Positions 1 through 7,314 are shown, counted from the first letter of the stretch. The stretch: 12,711 nucleotides of DNA from HGM12669 sp048527645 (GCA_048527645.1 DBGFNI010000186.1:1-12711), one strand, 5' to 3'. Notes: generated by a model not told the origin, from the letters alone. Numbers and translations are program-made.

Positions 1-1
1 G

Positions 2-229
2 TATGAGGAATTGCTCATGGATGAGGAAGGACTGGAAAAAACCGCAAATCAGAAGATCTATATCGGTCATCTGCTGGATTTGGACGATGAGCTGTTTTCC
101 GCTGATTTGCATCGGCTCAAGGAACTTGCCTACGACGAGAATTCCGACATTCGTCAGGCAGTGGCAAAGCTGGTGCCGACCTACCATTATCAAAAGGAGC
201 AGTCCGCGCATAGCGAACGGGTCTCCTGA
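2..229 (+). CDS. CapD/EpsC-like nucleotide-sugar epimerase/dehydratase, C-terminal end (partial)
   Basis: Only the last 75 residues are in the window; the gene enters from the left. The segment reads YEELLMDEEGL, then KIYIGHLLDLDDE, then a closing VAKLVPTYH. This is how the membrane-bound polysaccharide biosynthesis proteins of the CapD/EpsC/WbpM group end; these are UDP-GlcNAc 4,6-dehydratase-like enzymes with a short-chain dehydrogenase fold. Family members make the first modified sugar for capsule, exopolysaccharide or glycan synthesis. The Rossmann and catalytic parts lie outside the window, so which reaction this copy performs cannot be judged. The stop is TGA at 227-229, and a terminator follows about 45 bases later, so this is the last gene of its transcript. 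It converges on dut. Recognition is by the C-terminal signature alone, which I consider fairly distinctive. Confidence 0.75.
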   Translation, partial: YEELLMDEEGLEKTANQKIYIGHLLDLDDELFSADLHRLKELAYDENSDIRQAVAKLVPTYHYQKEQSAHSERVS

Positions 230-274
230 CGCGGCACGCCGCGGCAAGACCGACTCACATCGACATCAAAAGAT

Positions 275-319
275 AAAATCCCGACAGGCGATACAGCAAT
301 CGCCTGCCGGGATTTTTTT
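275..319. terminator. Bidirectional intrinsic terminator between converging genes
   Basis: An 18-base arm at 275-292 (core CCCGACAGGCGAT) and its complement at 299-316 enclose the 6-base loop ACAGCA. A run of seven T follows on the + strand (313-319), and a T-rich tail follows on the minus strand (complement of 267-278). The arms differ at one position. On the + strand it is an A/C mismatch; on the minus strand it is a G-U pair. The hairpin is therefore slightly more stable for transcripts coming from dut. It sits midway between the CapD-like stop (229) and the dut stop (384) and can end both transcripts. The rest of 230-383 shows no gene. Confidence 0.85.
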
Positions 320-383
320 GCTTGAAGGCGGGGCTTTCACGGCATGCGTGCCGCGAAAAGAAAGGCGTTTACCAAGCCAGCGG

Positions 384-821
384 TTATGCGCCGGTGCTGC
401 CAAAGCCGCCGGCGCCCCGCTCTGTTTCATCCAGCGTGTCAGTCTCGCTGAATTCCACAGACAGATAGGGCAGAATCACCATTTGTGCGATGCGGTCGCC
501 GAAGTGGATCGTCTTTTCTGCATCCGTGTCATTGTGCAGAGAGATGAAGTATTCGCCGCGGTAATCGCTGTCGGCGACGCCGACACAGTTGGAGGGGCGC
601 AGCCCCTGCTTTGCTGCCAGACCGCTGCGCGCGAAGATTGCCGCAAAATATCCGTCGGGCACGGCAACCGCGATACCGGTACCGATTTTTTCACTGGTGT
701 GCGGGGCAATGGTGACGCTTTCTTTGTCGGGGCAGGCATACAAATCGTAGCCGGCAGCGGCGGATGAGCCGCGCGTGGGGATTTTTGCGCCGTCGCGCAG
801 ACGTTTAATCTTGACTTCCAT
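384..821 (-). CDS. dut: Deoxyuridine 5'-triphosphate nucleotidohydrolase (dUTPase)
   Basis: This enzyme hydrolyses dUTP to dUMP and pyrophosphate in the cytosol, keeping uracil out of DNA and supplying dUMP for thymidylate synthesis. The protein is 145 residues, normal for the trimeric family, and all five motifs are visible: AGYDLYA (23-29), ARSGLAAKQG (64-73), GVADSDYRGE (81-90, with catalytic Asp84), GDRIAQMVI (108-116), and the glycine-rich tail RGAGGFGSTG (135-144), which closes over the nucleotide. The ATG at 821 was chosen because AAGGAG lies six bases upstream and the protein then begins exactly where the family begins; the open frame continues upstream only by chance. The start overlaps the end of the preceding hydrolase gene by 17 bases, so translation is probably coupled. 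It is the last gene of the minus-strand cluster and is followed by the shared terminator. Motif 3 has Ala where Ile is usual, a mild change. Confidence 0.96.
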   Translation of the reverse strand: MEVKIKRLRDGAKIPTRGSSAAAGYDLYACPDKESVTIAPHTSEKIGTGIAVAVPDGYFAAIFARSGLAAKQGLRPSNCVGVADSDYRGEYFISLHNDTDAEKTIHFGDRIAQMVILPYLSVEFSETDTLDETERGAGGFGSTGA

Positions 822-1749
822 AAATTTCTCCTTTTTCACATAACACAGAAATATTTTCCCCGTCGGTAACGACGGTAACCGTTCCGTTTTGATCGGTGCG
901 GCACCAGGGGATGCTTTCTTTTTGCAGCCGATCCAGGGTTTCCCTATGGGGGTGGCCGTAGTCGTTGTCCTGTCCGCAGCTAATGACATAGAACGACGGC
1001 CGGACGGCGCGCACGAAGGCGTCTGAGCTTGAGGTGGACGAGCCGTGATGTCCCGCTTTGAGAACCGTTGCATGAAGCTGCTTGGGGGAGTATGTGTCGA
1101 GCAGCTGTTGCTCCACCTGCTTTTCGGCGTCGCCGGTCAGCAGAAAAGAAATCTCACCGTAGGTGACTTTTGTAACGATGCTGACATTGTTGAGATCCTC
1201 CTCGCTTTCCTGTAGCGGCGCGAGCAGTTCGACGCTGACGCCGTCGAGGTCAAAGGCGAAGCCCGCCTTTGCCGCCTGCACGGTACAGTTTTCTTCTTCC
1301 AGCGCTGTCAGAAGCGCATCGTATGTGGCAGTGTTGGTGTATGCTTTGGGCATGAGCACATTTTTGCATAACAGAGCGCGGATGACCGCGTCCCCGCCGC
1401 CGATATGATCCTCATGCGGATGGGTGAAAAGCACATAATCCAGCGAGTTTGCGCCGGCTTGCGCAAGCTGTGCGAGCAGCCGCTGCTCAGACGATTCCGG
1501 ACCGGCATCAACGAGGACAAAGCGGTCATGGGGTGTTTGAATCAGGATGCTGTCGCCCTGCCCCACATCCAAAAAGGAAACCTGCATGGTGGGCTCGCCG
1601 TCCTGAAGCGTCCCGCTGGAAAAAACGGGAACGCTGTCCGTCTGCCGCTCATAAAAATAGCCGAAGACCGCGCCGAGCACGATCAGCAGAAGCGCGATAG
1701 AAACGGAGAGCCGGTTTTTCTTAAAAATGGCTTTTCGGGTGGGTGACAT
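805..1749 (-). CDS. Membrane-anchored ComEC-type metallo-beta-lactamase-fold hydrolase
   Basis: A 314-residue protein with a basic N-terminus, one hydrophobic segment (about residues 13-33), then a metallo-beta-lactamase-fold domain facing outward. The opening LDVGQGDSILI, the metal-binding THPHEDH (His110, His112, Asp114, His115), LLTGDAE (Asp207), GHHGSS (234-235) and YGHPH are those of the hydrolase domain of ComEC/Rec2. The large competence membrane channel of ComEC is absent, so this is the stand-alone form. Such domains have been linked to nuclease or phosphodiesterase activity; the substrate here is unknown. The start is uncertain. ATG 1749 lies five bases past the fucU-like stop and fits reinitiation. 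GTG 1761 would overlap that stop by seven bases, but the AAAGG upstream sits only one base before it. Neither start has a well-placed ribosome binding site, which points to coupling with the upstream gene. The 3' end overlaps dut. Confidence 0.88.
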   Translation of the reverse strand: MSPTRKAIFKKNRLSVSIALLLIVLGAVFGYFYERQTDSVPVFSSGTLQDGEPTMQVSFLDVGQGDSILIQTPHDRFVLVDAGPESSEQRLLAQLAQAGANSLDYVLFTHPHEDHIGGGDAVIRALLCKNVLMPKAYTNTATYDALLTALEEENCTVQAAKAGFAFDLDGVSVELLAPLQESEEDLNNVSIVTKVTYGEISFLLTGDAEKQVEQQLLDTYSPKQLHATVLKAGHHGSSTSSSDAFVRAVRPSFYVISCGQDNDYGHPHRETLDRLQKESIPWCRTDQNGTVTVVTDGENISVLCEKGEIYGSQD

Positions 1750-1754
1750 GGCGA

Positions 1755-2171
1755 TCAGCACACGCCTTTCTTCAGAATCATGTTCGCATACAGCGCCCGT
1801 TCACCGGTCATCACAACGGCGTAGGCCTCTTTGGCGCGCTCATAAAATGCGAAGCGCTCGATCTGATGGAGCTGTGCCTGCGTATACGGCGCGATTGTTT
1901 TTTGAAATTCGTCCCAGATCGGCGTGGGGACATCGTCTCCCGGCACCTTCTGCATAATATGTACCGGGTCGGCGTAGGTATCCAGCGGAAACAGCTGCAG
2001 CATCGCCTCCAGAACCGGTACGGCGCCGTGTCCGTCCAGACGGATCAGGCGCTTGGCGTGGGACGCACCGGGAAAGTTGCCGTCGGCGATGACGATTTCA
2101 TCGCCGTGTCCCATTTCCGCCATGATTTTGAGCAATTCGGGAGAGATGATTTCAGGAATCCCTTTCAGCAT
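1755..2171 (-). CDS. fucU: RbsD/FucU family sugar mutarotase, FucU-like
   Basis: A 138-residue protein, full length for the family. FucU proteins interconvert the alpha and beta anomers of L-fucose (RbsD does so for ribose), feeding the form that the isomerase uses. The N-terminal LKGIPEIISPELL, then MGHGDEIVIAD with catalytic His22, and the C-terminal ERFAFYERAKEA...TGERALYANMILKKG match FucU more closely than RbsD. ATG 2171 is preceded by AGGAGG and overlaps the last 20 bases of the response regulator gene. No fucose isomerase, kinase, aldolase or transporter is in the window, so its place between a regulator and a metallohydrolase is unexplained. It may serve fucose or another sugar whose genes lie elsewhere. 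The family call is secure; the substrate is inferred. Confidence 0.88.
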   Translation of the reverse strand: MLKGIPEIISPELLKIMAEMGHGDEIVIADGNFPGASHAKRLIRLDGHGAVPVLEAMLQLFPLDTYADPVHIMQKVPGDDVPTPIWDEFQKTIAPYTQAQLHQIERFAFYERAKEAYAVVMTGERALYANMILKKGVC

Positions 2172-2892
2172 AATGATAAACCTCCTTGTTTTTGCGGGGG
2201 ATGGTATATCCGATTCCCCGGACAGAATAAATGATTTTCATATGAAACGCGGCATCCATCTTTTTGCGCAGATAACGGATGTAGACATCCACGATGTTGC
2301 TTTTTGCATTTTCTCCCGCCCACACAGCGCTGAACAGCTCGGCGCGGCTGACGGTTTGTCCCCGTTTTTTCAATAGGTATGCCAGAACCTCGTATTCCCG
2401 TTTGGAGAGACGGACCAACTTTGTGCCGCAGCGCACGCTGTATTCCTCTTCGATCAGCTGCAAGGGGGGCAGCACCGTCAGCGGCTTGGCATCCTCGGAG
2501 ACGTCCATGCTTTGCTGCAGCGCAGTTCCGGGAGACAATAGCGTATTGACGCGCAGCAAAAACTGACGCACGGAAAAGGGACGGGAGAAAAACTCCATGT
2601 TTTCCCGCTGCGCCTCCTGCGCCAGGATGCCCGGCACCGTGGAGGGAACGTCAGTATAGCCGAACAGAATCAGCGGGACGCTTGCTCCGGGCCCCGGCGC
2701 ATGAAAAACCTTTTGCAGGGCAGAGCCGGGAATATTGATGTCCAGCACAATCAGCGCGGCGCTTTGCAATGCTTCCTCCGTGAGCTGTGCGGCTTGCGCC
2801 GGATAGACCTGTACCGCGTGCGGAAAATGCTCTTCCAGCTCATATTGCAGCATTTGCGCGAAGATGGTGTCGTCCGAAATGAGAACAATCAC
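2152..2892 (-). CDS. OmpR/PhoB-type response regulator with degenerate receiver, orphan
   Basis: A 246-residue transcription factor. The N-terminal receiver (about 1-120) keeps the acidic pair Asp7-Asp8 and the phospho-acceptor Asp51 (LIVLDINIPG). It lacks two other conserved residues: the Thr/Ser after strand 4 is Gly78, and the invariant Lys of the KPF motif is Arg104 (SRPFS). A linker leads to a winged-helix DNA-binding domain (about 150-233) with LSKREYEVLAYLL, the recognition region NIVDVYIRYLRKK and the wing RGIGYTIP, all typical of the OmpR/PhoB class. The start is GTG 2892, with a GGAGGAG site about nine bases upstream. No histidine kinase is nearby. The missing switch residues suggest weakened phosphorylation or a different control; this is inference. 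The targets are unknown, and the operon itself is a possibility. Confidence 0.9.
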   Translation of the reverse strand: MIVLISDDTIFAQMLQYELEEHFPHAVQVYPAQAAQLTEEALQSAALIVLDINIPGSALQKVFHAPGPGASVPLILFGYTDVPSTVPGILAQEAQRENMEFFSRPFSVRQFLLRVNTLLSPGTALQQSMDVSEDAKPLTVLPPLQLIEEEYSVRCGTKLVRLSKREYEVLAYLLKKRGQTVSRAELFSAVWAGENAKSNIVDVYIRYLRKKMDAAFHMKIIYSVRGIGYTIPRKNKEVYHYAERDS

Positions 2893-2930
2893 AGCGCTTT
2901 TCTCCTCCTATCAGAAAGTTGTCGTGGCAT

Positions 2931-3032
2931 TCAGAAGTTTGAGAGGATCACAACGACCGCGCCGTACAGCACGCCCAGCACCATCACCCCTGCCAAAATC
3001 AGAGCGATGACGCGTCTTGCGGTATCATGCAT
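2931..3032 (-). CDS. Small single-helix membrane protein (33 residues), function unknown
   Basis: A short reading frame of 34 codons including stop. It starts MHDTARRV and continues as one unbroken hydrophobic stretch of about 23 residues (roughly 8-30: Val, Ile, Leu, Ala, Gly, Met), ending SNF. ATG 3032 is eight bases after an AAAGG site that abuts the parC-like stop (TAA, 3047-3049), and TGA is at 2931-2933. The two arginines before the helix suggest an N-terminus in the cytoplasm. It sits in the operon with 14 bases to the upstream gene and 38 bases to the response regulator start. Size and layout recall very small Firmicute membrane proteins such as the stressosome anchor Prli42, but I cannot show homology. 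Evidence for coding is the well-placed ribosome binding site, the fit between two genes, and the coherent membrane-helix composition. Confidence 0.7.
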   Translation of the reverse strand: MHDTARRVIALILAGVMVLGVLYGAVVVILSNF

Positions 3033-3046
3033 AGCGGTTACCTTTC

Positions 3047-5293
3047 TTAAAACAGTGTGTTTTGCATTTTTTCAATATCCCGATCTGCCAGTGTGACGGG
3101 AGAAGCGGGAATCTTGATTTTGCGGTATTGCCCGGGGTCTTCATACGGGCAGTTTTCCGCTGCTGCGTATGCGCCGACCACCGCGTTTTTCCCCTTGAGC
3201 GTCATCAGCTGCACGCCGCCGGCGGTTTTGGTGGTTTTGACCGGGATGAGCTTGGAGGAGATGGTGATGGCGCGCCCGAGATTTGTGACCATCATGATAT
3301 CGAACGGCTCGCTCTCATAGAAAACGGCGACTGCGGGTGACGCGTCGGAATAGGCATTGACCAGCTTTTTCCGATTGCTTTTTGTTTCATAGGCAGTGAC
3401 GGGGATTTTTACGCCCTTGCCGTTTGCAAAAATGAAGATGAAGTGGTGAGAGGGATGATAGGAGGGCAGCGTTTTCATAAAGATCGCCCGTTCATCCGGA
3501 TCAAACCCGAGCTTCGCCGGGATATAATCGCCCAGCGCAGAGGCCTTGGTGCATTCAAAGTCGTTGAGCTTTGCCTTGTACAGCTGACAGTTGCTGCCGA
3601 AGAAGAGCGCCTCGTGCACGTTTTCCGCGTCCTCACAGCAGAGAATGGAGTCACCCTCCTTCAATTTTTGCTCATCATTGCCGCGAAGCGATTGCAGTGT
3701 GATTTTTTTGAAATAGCCCTCCCGGGTGAAAACAGCCTTGACATTGTAGTTTTCAACCTGGCTGTGCTCTTCAAACAGCGGCAGATCCTCGTCGTAGATC
3801 AACTGCGTTTTACGCGGCTTTGCGTACTTCGCTTTGATCTCCTTAAGCTGTGCGGCGATATATTTTTTGATTTTGACCTCGGAGGACAGGGTTGCCTCCA
3901 GATCGGCGATTTCCTTTTGCAGATCGGTGATTTCGCGCGTTTTGTTGAGAATATATTCCCGGTTGAGGTGGCGCAGCTTGATCTCCGCGACGTAGTTGGC
4001 CTGAACTGCGTCGATGTCAAAGCCCGTCATCAGGTTGGGCACGACGTCCTTGTCGTTCTCCGTCTTGCGGATGATGCGGATCGCCTTGTCGATATCCAGA
4101 AGAATTTTTCCCAGTCCCAGCAGCAGATGCAGTTTTTCCTGCTTCTTTTTCAAATCAAAGCGCAGCTCCCGCTTCACGCAGTCGCAGCGGAATTTGATCC
4201 ATTCCTTCAAAATATCCATCACGCCGAGATCCATCGGGCGGTTGCCGATCAGGACGTTGAAATTGCAGGTGAACGAATCCTGCAGCGGCGTCAGCTTGTA
4301 CAGCTTGCTCATCAGCTTGTCCGGGTCGACGCCGCGGCGCAGATCGATCGTCAGCTTAAAGCCGCTCAAGTCAATTTCGTCGCGGATATCGGAGATTTCC
4401 TTCAGCTTGCCCTCTTTGACCAGATCACTGACCTTTTTGATGATCGCCTCGATGGAGGTGGAGTAGGGTATCTGCAAGATCTCAATGCAGTTTTCACGCT
4501 TGTCGTACACGTATCTGGCGCGCATCTGAAAGCTGCCGTGCCCGGTGCGGTAAATCTCCTTCATCTGCATCCGGTTGTAAATAATGGAAGCGCCGCCGGG
4601 GAAATCAGGCGCGATGACGATGTCCATAAATTCGTTAAGCTCCAGCTTGGGGTTGTTCAAAAGGGCTATGGTGCCGTCGCAGATTTCCCCCAGGTTGAAG
4701 GAGCAAATATCAGACGCCATACCCACGGCAATCCCCTTGTTGGGAGAAACCAGAATGTTGGGAAATGCGGTGGGAAGCAGCACCGGCTCTTTCATCGTGC
4801 CGTCGTAGTTGTCAACAAAATCCACCGCGTCCTTGTCGATGCCGCGGAAGATTTCCTGACAGAAGGGATCCAGCTTGACCTCGGTATACCGCGGCGCGGC
4901 GTATGCCATGTCACGGCTGTACTGCTTGCCAAAGCTACCCTTAGAGTCGATAAACGGATGCAGCAGCGTTTCATTGCCCCGTGTCAGACGCACCATGGTC
5001 TCATAAATGGAGGCGTCGCCGTGGGGGTTCAGCTTCATGGTGGAGCCGACCACATTGGCGCTTTTGGTGCGGTTTCCGGTGAGCAGACCCATTTTGTACA
5101 TGGTGTACAGCAGCTTGCGGTGCGCGGGCTTGAACCCGTCGATTTCCGGAATGGCGCGGGAGATGATGACGCTCATGGCGTAGGGCATATAGTTTTTTTC
5201 AATGGTTTCCGCTATGGGTTGGACAGTGATCTCCGCGACATGATCACCGAACAGATCAATGTCCTCGTTTTTGCCGGTTTTCTTTTTTGCCAT
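3047..5293 (-). CDS. Type II DNA topoisomerase subunit A, divergent ParC/GyrA-like
   Basis: The DNA-cleaving subunit of a type IIA topoisomerase, 748 residues, acting with the B subunit encoded just upstream. The winged-helix core starts near residue 25 (IEKNYMPYAMSVI, RAIPEIDGFKPAHRK). The active site AAPRYTEV gives catalytic Tyr136 with Arg135. A charged coiled-coil region follows (about 400-480), then a C-terminal repeat domain (about 505-735). The only GyrA-box-like sequence there is a degenerate TKTAGGVQLM, so wrapping as in gyrase looks unlikely and a decatenase role is more likely. The quinolone-contact region reads NPHGDASIYE: Ala94 stands where E. coli GyrA has Ser83, and Glu98 where it has Asp87. 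ATG 5293 was chosen because GAGGAGGTG ends seven bases upstream; an in-frame TTG at 5311 lies before that site and overlaps the upstream stop. I leave the symbol blank because it is not a typical gyrA or parC. Confidence 0.93.
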   Translation of the reverse strand: MAKKKTGKNEDIDLFGDHVAEITVQPIAETIEKNYMPYAMSVIISRAIPEIDGFKPAHRKLLYTMYKMGLLTGNRTKSANVVGSTMKLNPHGDASIYETMVRLTRGNETLLHPFIDSKGSFGKQYSRDMAYAAPRYTEVKLDPFCQEIFRGIDKDAVDFVDNYDGTMKEPVLLPTAFPNILVSPNKGIAVGMASDICSFNLGEICDGTIALLNNPKLELNEFMDIVIAPDFPGGASIIYNRMQMKEIYRTGHGSFQMRARYVYDKRENCIEILQIPYSTSIEAIIKKVSDLVKEGKLKEISDIRDEIDLSGFKLTIDLRRGVDPDKLMSKLYKLTPLQDSFTCNFNVLIGNRPMDLGVMDILKEWIKFRCDCVKRELRFDLKKKQEKLHLLLGLGKILLDIDKAIRIIRKTENDKDVVPNLMTGFDIDAVQANYVAEIKLRHLNREYILNKTREITDLQKEIADLEATLSSEVKIKKYIAAQLKEIKAKYAKPRKTQLIYDEDLPLFEEHSQVENYNVKAVFTREGYFKKITLQSLRGNDEQKLKEGDSILCCEDAENVHEALFFGSNCQLYKAKLNDFECTKASALGDYIPAKLGFDPDERAIFMKTLPSYHPSHHFIFIFANGKGVKIPVTAYETKSNRKKLVNAYSDASPAVAVFYESEPFDIMMVTNLGRAITISSKLIPVKTTKTAGGVQLMTLKGKNAVVGAYAAAENCPYEDPGQYRKIKIPASPVTLADRDIEKMQNTLF

Positions 5294-5300
5294 CGCTGTG

Positions 5301-5309
5301 CACCTCCTC
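5301..5309 (-). promoter_or_regulatory. Ribosome binding site fixing the parC-like start
   Basis: On the minus strand the sequence is GAGGAGGTG, seven bases before ATG 5293. It overlaps the stop codon of the upstream ParE-like gene (TGA, 5308-5310), so ribosomes finishing that gene load directly for the next. Its position excludes the upstream in-frame TTG at 5311 as the main start. Confidence 0.85.
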
Positions 5310-7314
5310 AATAGTCGGCGTCGGCAACATATTCATAGCCGTTTTCCGCAATAAATTTCTTTCTGCCCTCCAAATCGTCTCCGAGCAGCGTCTCAAAAAT
5401 CCAGGCGGTCAACTCTGCGTCCTCCGCCTTGACCTGAATCAGCCGTCTGCTTGCAGGGTTCATGGTCGTCTGCCACATCATTTCCGGCTCGTTTTCGCCA
5501 AGACCCTTGGAGCGTTGGATGGTGTATTTCTTTTCGCCGAAGGAGGCGATGATGTCATTTTTCTCCTGCTCGTTGTATGCAAAGCGGATATCGCCCTCGC
5601 AGGTCAGCTCATAGAGGGGGGATTCTGCAATGTAAACCTTTCCCGCCTCGATCAGGGTGGGCAGCAGGCGGTAGAACATTGTCAGCAGCAGGGTGCGGAT
5701 CTGGAAGCCGTCCTCGTCCGCATCGGTGCAGATGATCACCTTCGACCACTTGAGCTGCTCCAAATCGAAAATGGGGATGTCGCCCTTGACCTTGCCCTGC
5801 AGTTCCACGCCGCATCCGATTACGCGCAAAAGATCGGTGATGATGTCGCTTTTGAAAATTTTGTCATAGCTGCTCTTCAAGCAATTGAGCGTCTTGCCGC
5901 GAACCGGGATGATCGCCTGAAATTCCGCGCTGCGTGCCAGCCGGCAGGAGGTCTGCGCGGAGTCGCCCTCCACGATAAACAGTTCCCGCCGTGTGACGTC
6001 CTTGGAGCGGCAGTTGATAAATTTTTCCACGCGGTTGGAGATGTCAATGTTGCCGGTCAGTTTCTTTTTGATCGAGATCCGCGTATTCTCCGCGGTTTCC
6101 CGGCTGCGCTTGTTAGCCAGCACCTGCGCGCAGATTTTTTCTGCGTCCATGGGGTTTTCCGCGAAGTAAATCTCCAGAGACTGCTTGAGAAAATCCGTCA
6201 TAGCCTGGGCGATGAAGGTGTTGGTGATCGCCTTTTTCGTCTGGTTGGCATATGACGCCTCGGTGGAAAAACTGTTAGACACCAAAATCAGGGAATCCTC
6301 CACATCGGCGAAGGTGATTTTGGATTCGGTTTTATTATAGTTTGCTTTTCCGTTGCTGTTCTTGAGATATTTGTCAATGGCATCACGGAAAGCGGTGCGC
6401 ACCGCCTTGTCCGGGGAGCCACCATTTTCCAGAAAACTGGAATTGTGATAATATTCGATCACATGATTGTAATTGGAAAAGCAGAACGAAACATCCGCTT
6501 TGAGCTTGTATTCCTTTTTGTCCTCGCGATCCTTTCCCGCGGTTTTGAGGTGAACCGTGTAGGGCATGGTGAAGGCGCGGTCGCCCGCCAGTTGCAGGAT
6601 ATAGTCCTCGATGCCTTTTTCGTAGTAAAACTCCGTCTGCGAAAAGGTGCCGTCTTCGTCTTCATATTTCAGGACAAAACGGATGCCGGCGTTGACCACG
6701 GACTGTTGCTGCAGCACTTCCTCATACCGTGCGCGCGGGATGGCGATATCGGTGAAGACGGAAAGATCGGGGCGCCATTTTGTGACAGTGCCGCTCTTTC
6801 GATCTGACTTCGTTTTTTCCCGGCGTTCCAGATCGGTCACCGGGTTGCCGCGCTTAAAATGAATCGAATAGACCTGATCCTTCTGATAGGACTCTACATC
6901 CATGTATTCTGAGGCAAACTGCGTCGCGCACGCGCCCAGTCCGTTGGTGCCCAGCGAGTATTCGTATGCGGCGTCTTCGGCGTTGTTGTTGTATTTTCCG
7001 CCGGCATACATTTCACAGTAGACCAGTTCCCAGTTATATCGGCCGAGCCGCTCGTTGAAATCCAGCGGAACGCCCCGTCCGAAATCTTCCACGCAGATGC
7101 TGTGATCCCGCCACACCGTGACGATGATCTCATGACCGAACCCCTCGCGCGCCTCGTCCACGGAGTTTGACAAAATTTCAAAAAAGGAATGCTCGCAGCC
7201 CTCCAGCCCGTCAGAGCCGAAGATGACAGACGGCTTTTTTCGGACGCGGTCTGCGCCCTCCAGAATATCAATGCTGTCATTACCGTAGGCGGTGTTCTTT
7301 TTCTTTTCAGCCAT
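5308..7314 (-). CDS. Type II DNA topoisomerase subunit B, divergent ParE/GyrB-like
   Basis: The ATPase and TOPRIM subunit that partners the A subunit 14 bases downstream; 668 residues. The GHKL ATPase domain shows FFEILSNSVDEA (catalytic Glu46, Mg-binding Asn50), EDFGRG (76-81) and a changed lid GTNGLGA (122-128), where GyrB/ParE normally read GGLHGVG. A QTK loop is kept (YANQTKKA, near 355-360). The TOPRIM domain has FIVEGDSA, PVRGKTLN and TDADEDGFQIRTLLLT, with the acidic metal ligands kept but flanking positions altered (GyrB usually DADVDGxHIR). RSKGLGE near the C-terminus is the usual RYKGLGE. There is no GyrB-type insertion. ATG 7314 has GGAG six bases upstream. Together with subunit A this is probably an additional topoisomerase alongside standard gyrase elsewhere in the genome; that is an inference, because the rest of the genome is not visible. 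Confidence 0.93.
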   Translation of the reverse strand: MAEKKKNTAYGNDSIDILEGADRVRKKPSVIFGSDGLEGCEHSFFEILSNSVDEAREGFGHEIIVTVWRDHSICVEDFGRGVPLDFNERLGRYNWELVYCEMYAGGKYNNNAEDAAYEYSLGTNGLGACATQFASEYMDVESYQKDQVYSIHFKRGNPVTDLERREKTKSDRKSGTVTKWRPDLSVFTDIAIPRARYEEVLQQQSVVNAGIRFVLKYEDEDGTFSQTEFYYEKGIEDYILQLAGDRAFTMPYTVHLKTAGKDREDKKEYKLKADVSFCFSNYNHVIEYYHNSSFLENGGSPDKAVRTAFRDAIDKYLKNSNGKANYNKTESKITFADVEDSLILVSNSFSTEASYANQTKKAITNTFIAQAMTDFLKQSLEIYFAENPMDAEKICAQVLANKRSRETAENTRISIKKKLTGNIDISNRVEKFINCRSKDVTRRELFIVEGDSAQTSCRLARSAEFQAIIPVRGKTLNCLKSSYDKIFKSDIITDLLRVIGCGVELQGKVKGDIPIFDLEQLKWSKVIICTDADEDGFQIRTLLLTMFYRLLPTLIEAGKVYIAESPLYELTCEGDIRFAYNEQEKNDIIASFGEKKYTIQRSKGLGENEPEMMWQTTMNPASRRLIQVKAEDAELTAWIFETLLGDDLEGRKKFIAENGYEYVADADY

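Noticed and set aside
3..767. A 254-codon + strand frame across the left edge
   Set aside because: It runs out of frame through the CapD-like end, through the terminator hairpin and antisense through dut; the composition is implausible for a protein.
822..1073. Upstream extension of the dut frame by 84 codons
   Set aside because: It overlaps the hydrolase gene, is low-complexity and basic, and dUTPase begins at MEVKIKRL with a good ribosome binding site.
3443..5314. A 623-codon open frame on the + strand opposite the ParC-like gene
   Set aside because: It lies wholly antisense to a gene with full topoisomerase motifs, has no recognisable domain, and is explained by codon bias of the real gene leaving few stops on the opposite strand.
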